NCBI RefSeq assembly: GCF_900105945.1
Contig: NZ_FNSO01000004.1
Coordinates: 4,154,001 to 4,218,000 of the forward strand
Length of the DNA stretch: 64,000 nt
Source: Amycolatopsis tolypomycina
GTDB taxonomy: Bacteria; Actinomycetota; Actinomycetes; Mycobacteriales; Pseudonocardiaceae
Direction of reading: 5' to 3'
The notes under the pieces are model-generated. The model saw only the letters and a list, made by a program, of their open reading frames with translations, was not told where the DNA came from and made no database searches. Each line of letters opens with the position of its first letter. The first letter of the stretch is position 1. A program made the position numbers and the translations under genes. Positions 59,332 to 64,000 of the stretch are shown piece by piece.

Positions 59332-60483
59332 GTGCCCGAAGCCTTCCTCCTCGACGCGGTGCGCACCCCTGTCGGACGGCGCGGCGGCGCGCTCTCCGGG
59401 TGGCATCCGGCCGACCTCGCCGCGCACGTCATCAAGGCCGTCGTCGAGCGCACGAGCGTCGACCCCGACCTGGTCGACGACGTCATCCTGGGCTGCACCG
59501 ACACTCTCGGCCCGCAGTCCGGCAACATCGCGCGCACCGGGTGGCTGGCCGCGGGTTTCGGCGACCACGTGCCGGGCGTGACCGTCGACCGGCAGTGCGG
59601 GTCGAGCCAGCAGGCCGTGCACTTCGCCGCCCAAGCCGTCATGTCCGGGACGCAGGACCTGGTGCTGGCCGGCGGCGTGCAGAACATGAGCCGCATCCCG
59701 ATCAGCGCGGCGATGCTGGCCGGCCGCGAGTACGGCTTCGACGACCCGTTCTCCGGCTCGAAGGGCTGGCAGGAGCGCTACGGCAGTGTCGAGGTCTCGC
59801 AGTTCCGCAGCGCCGAGATGATCGCCGAGCACTGGGACCTCAGCCGCGCGGACATGGAGGAGTACGCGCTGCGCAGTCACCAGCGGGCGTTGTCGGCCAT
59901 CGACGAAGGGCGGTTCGACGCGGAAACCGTGCCGGTGGAGGACTTCCGGCACGACGAAGGGCCACGCCGGGACACCAGCCTGGAGCGCATGCGCGGCCTG
60001 AAACCGCTGAGCGAGGGGTCGCGGCTGACGGCGGCGGTGGCCAGCCAGATCTCCGACGGTGCGAGCGCGGCGCTGCTGGCGTCGGAGGCGTTCGTGCGGG
60101 AGCACGGCCTGACGCCGCGGGCGCGCATCCACCACCTGTCGGTGCGGGCGGCGGACCCGGTGTGGATGCTCACCGGCCCGATCCCGGCCACCGCGTACGC
60201 CCTGCGCAAGAGCGGGCTCACGGTCGCCGACATCGACCTGTTCGAGGTCAACGAGGCGTTCGCGAGCGTCGTGCTGGCGTGGCTGGACGAGACCGGCGCG
60301 GACCCCGACCGGGTCAACGTGAACGGGGGCGGGATCGCCCTCGGCCACCCGATCGGGGCCACCGGCACCAAGCTCCTCGCCACGCTCCTGCACGAGCTGG
60401 AGCGCCGCGGGGGCCGTTACGGGCTGCAGACGATGTGCGAAGGCGGCGGCACCGCCAACGTCACCATCATCGAGCGGCTGTGA
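59332..60483 (+). CDS. fadA6: Thiolase FadA6
   Basis: A 383-residue acetyl-CoA acyltransferase. Catalytic residues: Cys in DRQCGSSQQAVHFA (about residue 88), VNEAFASV, His in GGGIALGHPIGATGTKLL and Cys in LQTMCEGGGTANVTIIERL. FadA6 carries out the terminal thiolysis of HIP-derived CoA diesters (pathway knowledge). GTG 59332 keeps its own TAGGAG ribosome site just outside the insertion element. Before insertion it would have followed ipdF by eight bases; now its transcription must read through the element or start within it. It abuts the convergent fgd stop with no gap. Confidence 0.88.
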   Translation: MPEAFLLDAVRTPVGRRGGALSGWHPADLAAHVIKAVVERTSVDPDLVDDVILGCTDTLGPQSGNIARTGWLAAGFGDHVPGVTVDRQCGSSQQAVHFAAQAVMSGTQDLVLAGGVQNMSRIPISAAMLAGREYGFDDPFSGSKGWQERYGSVEVSQFRSAEMIAEHWDLSRADMEEYALRSHQRALSAIDEGRFDAETVPVEDFRHDEGPRRDTSLERMRGLKPLSEGSRLTAAVASQISDGASAALLASEAFVREHGLTPRARIHHLSVRAADPVWMLTGPIPATAYALRKSGLTVADIDLFEVNEAFASVVLAWLDETGADPDRVNVNGGGIALGHPIGATGTKLLATLLHELERRGGRYGLQTMCEGGGTANVTIIERL

Positions 60484-61485
60484 TCAGCCGAGGGCGCGCA
60501 GCTTCGGGAGCACGTCCTCGGAGAACTGGGTCAGGAACCGCTCCTGGTCGTGGCCCGGGCCGTGGAACACGAGGTGGTTGAGGCCCGCGTCCAGGTACGG
60601 CTTGATCTGGGCGACGGCCTCGTCCGGGTCCGAGGCGACGATCCAGCGCTTGGCGACCTGCTCGATCGGCAGCTCGTCGGCCAGCCGTTCCATCTCCTCG
60701 GCCGAGGACACCGTGTGCTTCTGCTCCGCCGTCAGCGACAGCGGCGCCCAGAACCGCGTGTTCTCCAGTGCCTTCTCGTGATCGCGGTCGTAGGACATCT
60801 TGATCTCGATGGTCCGGTCGATACTTTCGGCGTCGCGCTCCGCCGCGGCAGCGCCTTCCTTGACCGCCGGCATCAGCTTCTCGGTGTAGAGGTCCATGCC
60901 CTTGCCCGAGGTGCAGATGAACCCGTCCCCCGACCGGCCCGCGTACTTGGCCACCACCGGGCCACCCGCGGCGACGTAGATCGGCACCGGCTGCTCCGGC
61001 CGGTCGTAGATCTTCGCGTTGACCAGCTGGTAGTAGTCGCCATCGAAGTTCACGTTGTCGCTGGTCCAGAGCTCACGGATCAGCCGGATCGACTCCCGCA
61101 GCCGGGCGAAGCGCTCCTTGAACTCCGGCCACTCCCGCCCCGACACCGCGATCTCGTTCAGCGCCTCACCGGTACCGACACCGAGGATCATCCGGCCGTT
61201 CGACAGCAGCGACATCGTCGCGAACGCCTGCGCGATCACCGCCGGGTTGTACCGGAACGTCGGGGTCAGCACGCTCGTGCCGATCTGCACCCGCTTCGTC
61301 CGCTCGGCCACCGCCGGCATCCACGCCAGCGCGAACGGCGCATGCCCGCCCTCGTGCCGCCAGGGCAGGAAGTGGTCGGACACCCAGACCGAGTCGAGGC
61401 CGACCTCTTCGGCGCGCACGGCGTACTCGACCAGGTCCCGCGGCCCGAACTGCTCCGCGGACGCCTTGTAACCGACCTTCAACAC
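60484..61485 (-). CDS. fgd: F420-dependent glucose-6-phosphate dehydrogenase
   Basis: A 333-residue luciferase-like enzyme that reduces coenzyme F420 with glucose-6-phosphate. It matches mycobacterial Fgd1 (about 336 residues) over long stretches: [31 protein letters not shown] with the active-site His and Trp, [32 protein letters not shown] with the catalytic Glu, [25 protein letters not shown], and [29 protein letters not shown] 61485 follows GAGGAA; the extra upstream residues in the open frame lie in the ipdC end. It sits seven bases after ipdC, an unusual place for this gene, and its F420H2 may feed a partner reductase. Confidence 0.9.
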   Translation of the reverse strand: MLKVGYKASAEQFGPRDLVEYAVRAEEVGLDSVWVSDHFLPWRHEGGHAPFALAWMPAVAERTKRVQIGTSVLTPTFRYNPAVIAQAFATMSLLSNGRMILGVGTGEALNEIAVSGREWPEFKERFARLRESIRLIRELWTSDNVNFDGDYYQLVNAKIYDRPEQPVPIYVAAGGPVVAKYAGRSGDGFICTSGKGMDLYTEKLMPAVKEGAAAAERDAESIDRTIEIKMSYDRDHEKALENTRFWAPLSLTAEQKHTVSSAEEMERLADELPIEQVAKRWIVASDPDEAVAQIKPYLDAGLNHLVFHGPGHDQERFLTQFSEDVLPKLRALG

Positions 61486-61492
61486 CGCTTCC

Positions 61493-62548
61493 TCATCCTC
61501 CCGTTTGCCGGCCGAGGCGCTGCAGGATCTCACCTGCCTCGGCCACCGCGCCCTCGACGATCTGCGCCACCGTGGGCAGGTCGTGGATCATGCCCACCAC
61601 CTGTCCCGACGCTAGCACTCCCGCGTCCGTCCGGCCTTCGACCAGTCCCGCCCGCAGCAGCATCGGGGTGTTGGCCGCCATGACCAGCTGGCTCCACGTC
61701 AGATCGTTGCCGTGCTTCATCGCGAAGCCTTCTCGCAGCATCGCAACCGGGGACAGGCCGGTGATATTCCGGAAGCGCAGCGCGTTGCGCGCCGCCTGCG
61801 CCAGCCCGCGGATCCGGCCGGTGCGTTCGAGCTTCTCGACGAGCTCGGTGCGCAGCACGCGGTGCGGGAGGCCGTCGACGCGGCGGGTGACGATCGTCCC
61901 GGTGAGACCCTGCTCGAGGTAGAGGCGCTTGACCTCGTCGGGAACGGTGCTCTCCTTGCTCAGCAGGAACCGGGTGCCCATGGCGACCCCGGCGGCGCCG
62001 TAGGCGAGGGCGGCGGCGAGCCCGCGGCCGTCGAAGAAGCCGCCGGCCGCGACCACCGGGATGTCGACGGTGTCCAGCACCGAGGGCAGCAGCAGCGTGG
62101 TGGCCACGCCCCCGGTGTGCCCGCCGCCTTCGCCGCCTTGGACGATGACGGCGTCCGCGCCCCAGGCGGCGACCTTCTCGGCGTGCCGGGCCGCGCCGAC
62201 CGACGGGATCACGACGATCCCGTGGTCCCGCAGTTTCGCGATCATCTCTTTGCGCGGCGCCAGCGCGAAGGAGGCAACCTTCACGCCTTCGCGGATCAGC
62301 AGGTCGACGCGTTCACCAGCGTCGGTGGCGTCGGCGCGGAGGTTGACCCCGAACGGCTTCTCGGTGCGCTTCTTGACCTCGGCGACGGCGGCTTCGAGTT
62401 CGGCGTAGGTCATCGTGGCCGAGGCGAGGATGCCGAGCGCGCCGGCTTCCGCGGTGGCCGAGACCAGGCGCGGGCCGGCGACCCAGCCCATCCCGGTCTG
62501 CACGACCGGGTGCTCCACGCCGACCAGCTCGGTCAGGGCTGTCTTCAC
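61493..62548 (-). CDS. ipdC: IpdC, flavin-dependent HIP-pathway enzyme
   Basis: A 351-residue TIM-barrel flavoprotein of the nitronate monooxygenase-like family: [22 protein letters not shown] at the start, [17 protein letters not shown] (phosphate site), and [36 protein letters not shown]. IpdC acts on a HIP-derived CoA ester before ring opening (pathway knowledge); it is not a nitroalkane oxidase. GTG 62548 overlaps the ipdB stop (GTGA). Last of ipdA-ipdB-ipdC before fgd. Confidence 0.87.
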   Translation of the reverse strand: MKTALTELVGVEHPVVQTGMGWVAGPRLVSATAEAGALGILASATMTYAELEAAVAEVKKRTEKPFGVNLRADATDAGERVDLLIREGVKVASFALAPRKEMIAKLRDHGIVVIPSVGAARHAEKVAAWGADAVIVQGGEGGGHTGGVATTLLLPSVLDTVDIPVVAAGGFFDGRGLAAALAYGAAGVAMGTRFLLSKESTVPDEVKRLYLEQGLTGTIVTRRVDGLPHRVLRTELVEKLERTGRIRGLAQAARNALRFRNITGLSPVAMLREGFAMKHGNDLTWSQLVMAANTPMLLRAGLVEGRTDAGVLASGQVVGMIHDLPTVAQIVEGAVAEAGEILQRLGRQTGG

Positions 62549-63273
62549 GCCGGAACTTCCTTGTCCCGCAGGCCCTTCGGATCGATTTCGCGGATGAGCC
62601 GCAGCTCCTCGTCCGTCGGTTCGCGGCTGGTCCCGACGCCGGTGAAGTCGATCTCGAACGTCGTCGCCGCGGTCACTTCGTCGCGGGTGACGCCGGGATG
62701 CAGGGACACCGCCCGCATCGCGTGGTCCGGGCCGCCGAAGTCGAACACGCCGAGGTTCGACACGACCCGGTGCACGTCGTGGTACTTCTGCGCCGACGGC
62801 CCCGCCTTGGCCGCGTTGTCGTAGCCGACCCCCGACACGACGTCCACGCTGTCGACGAAGACGCGGGTGCCGTGGCGGGGTACCCAGTAGCTGGTGCGGT
62901 GGTTGACCGTGTTTCCCGGTGCACCCCGCACACCGAGGAGCTGTTTCTTCGGGCGGGCGTGGTCGCCGATGGCGGAGATGTTCTGGTTGCCGTACCGGTC
63001 GATCTGGTTGGCGCCCATGACGACGTGCCGTCGTCCGTGCGGGACGATCGTGTCCAGCATCTTGCGGAACGGCTGCCAGCCCTCGACCAAACCGTCGGTG
63101 GTCATCAGGTAGGCCTCGCCGTCGGACATCAGCAGGTCCGGCTCGAAGGTCAGCCGCGCGAGCTTGGCGCCCAGCTGCGGGATGAGGCCCATCGGGCTGG
63201 CCACGATCTCGCCGTCGCCGCGGAACACCTCCGCCATCGCCACCACGACGATCTCGGCCCGGGTCACGCTCAT
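62545..63273 (-). CDS. ipdB: IpdB, beta subunit of the HIP ring-opening hydrolase
   Basis: A 242-residue protein of the coenzyme A transferase fold: GDGEIVASPMGLIPQLGAKLAR, MGANQIDRYGNQNISAIGDHARPKKQLLGVRGAPGN and VFDFGGPDHAMRAVSLHPGVT. IpdAB opens the last steroid ring by retro-Claisen hydrolysis rather than by CoA transfer (established for mycobacteria and rhodococci). ATG 63273 overlaps the ipdA stop. Forms the heteromer with IpdA. Confidence 0.87.
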   Translation of the reverse strand: MSVTRAEIVVVAMAEVFRGDGEIVASPMGLIPQLGAKLARLTFEPDLLMSDGEAYLMTTDGLVEGWQPFRKMLDTIVPHGRRHVVMGANQIDRYGNQNISAIGDHARPKKQLLGVRGAPGNTVNHRTSYWVPRHGTRVFVDSVDVVSGVGYDNAAKAGPSAQKYHDVHRVVSNLGVFDFGGPDHAMRAVSLHPGVTRDEVTAATTFEIDFTGVGTSREPTDEELRLIREIDPKGLRDKEVPA

Positions 63274-64000
63274 GCCGCCTCCGCCTCGAACTTGTCCACT
63301 TCGGACAGATATGCGCCCTCGTCGCCGGACAGGAACCGGTCCACGAACCCCGGCCACGCCTCGAGATCCTTCGCACACGCCGAATAATGCTTTTGGAAGC
63401 GTTCGTCCCGGCCGTAGTCCGGCACCGCCGTGGTGAAGTGCGCACCCCGCGGTGCCTCGATCACCCCGTCGACGGCGCCGCGGTTGAGCAGCAGCGACTG
63501 CACCGGCCCGCCCGCGGTCAGCTCGGCCGTCTCGACGACCTTCTCCACCGACACGAAGCACCGGTCCGCGGCGAGGCCGAACAGCTCGTCGAAGTACGGG
63601 TCCGGGCCCAGGTACTGGACGTTGCCACGGGCGTCGGCGCGGTTGAGGTGCAGCAACGCCACATCGAGGTGCTGCGCGGGGACCGCGACCAGCTCCTCGC
63701 CGTCGTCGTACGGCGAGCGCACGGTCCGCAGATCGGGGTTGGCGCGCATGACTTCGGAGCCGAGCCCGGCTCGCGTCGGCAAGAACGGCAGTCGTTGCGC
63801 CGCCGCGGACAACGCCGTCCCGAACATCCCCTCGTCATATTCGGTGACGGCGATCGCGCCGGTTTCCCGGGCGCGGCCGAACCACGGGTCATACGGGATC
63901 GAGTCCAGCGTCACGAAGCCGAACACGACCCGCTTGACCTTCCCCGCCGCGCACAGGAGTCCGACGTCCGGGCCGCCGTAGGACACGACGGTGAGGTCCT
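63270..64000 (-). CDS. ipdA: IpdA, alpha subunit of the HIP ring-opening hydrolase (5' end outside)
   Basis: The frame stays open to the window edge; at least 243 C-terminal residues are present, about 80 percent of a typical 290. DLTVVSYGGPDVGLLCAAGKVKR, then ITEYDEGMFGTALSAAAQRLPFLPTRAGLGSEV carries the family Glu (in the ENG/EYDEG region), and ALLHLNRADARGNVQYLGPDPYFDELF the rest. The start of the gene and its promoter lie beyond 64000. Overlaps ipdB by four bases. Confidence 0.85.
   Translation of the reverse strand, partial: DLTVVSYGGPDVGLLCAAGKVKRVVFGFVTLDSIPYDPWFGRARETGAIAVTEYDEGMFGTALSAAAQRLPFLPTRAGLGSEVMRANPDLRTVRSPYDDGEELVAVPAQHLDVALLHLNRADARGNVQYLGPDPYFDELFGLAADRCFVSVEKVVETAELTAGGPVQSLLLNRGAVDGVIEAPRGAHFTTAVPDYGRDERFQKHYSACAKDLEAWPGFVDRFLSGDEGAYLSEVDKFEAEAA

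Noticed and set aside
61486..61533. A longer N-terminus for the F420-dependent dehydrogenase
   Set aside because: The extra residues have no similarity to the family, overlap the ipdC end, and the GTG at 61485 has a ribosome site.

Overview
The window is high-GC DNA from an actinomycete, most likely Amycolatopsis or a close Pseudonocardiaceae relative. This is inferred from the strong G/C third-position bias, the F420-dependent glucose-6-phosphate dehydrogenase, the mycobacterial-type steroid catabolic genes, an exo-glucosaminidase of the CsxA type, and dispersed palindromic repeats between convergent genes. No rRNA, tRNA, CRISPR array or prophage was seen.

Layout. 1-2.4 kb: the 3' end of an AlkB-like gene, a decayed DUF1152 gene and a cytochrome P450. 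2.4-7.1 kb: a methyltransferase, a secreted PNGase A-type amidase divergent from a LacI regulator with a perfect operator between them, and an MFS exporter. 7.2-12.4 kb: a tightly overlapping operon of APC permease, secreted GH2 exo-glucosaminidase and ROK kinase behind one palindromic operator, probably for chitosan or glucosamine use. 12.6-16.0 kb: a small protein, a methyltransferase, and a DHA2 drug exporter with its TetR repressor. 16.1-17.9 kb: snapalysin and a secreted alpha/beta hydrolase.

18-35.5 kb is a carbohydrate and glycoprotein island: ricin-trefoil GH43, secreted GH127 with a CBM6-like domain, a ricin-trefoil protein of no family I recognise, a ricin-trefoil zinc protease, an ABC sugar importer with an intracellular GH127, a LacI regulator, and a GH27 galactosidase with a ricin domain. 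LacI-type palindromes sit before the importer, the protease-led operon and the GH27 gene. Together they suggest degradation of arabinose- and galactose-decorated plant glycoproteins. Two unrecognised genes at 31.9-33.4 kb are less G/C-biased.

35.5-50.8 kb is mixed: an RHH regulator with glyoxalase and methyltransferase; TetR, class II aldolase and PfkB kinase; a ferredoxin-ferredoxin reductase fusion next to an AurF-type diiron oxygenase; a membrane adenylate cyclase; a zinc alcohol dehydrogenase; TetR with a CocE hydrolase; a cytosolic trypsin-like protease fused to a NUC1 nuclease; GntR with a VOC protein; and a sigma factor carrying its own zinc finger.

50.9-64 kb matches the HIP (steroid C/D ring) part of the cholesterol pathway: fadE33, fadE32, fadE31, a crotonase and fadD3 on one strand; fadE30, ipdF and fadA6 on the other; then fgd, ipdC, ipdB and ipdA. 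A 976-bp IS982-type element has inserted exactly at the ipdF stop codon and separates ipdF from fadA6. A KstR-like box lies between fadD3 and fadE30.
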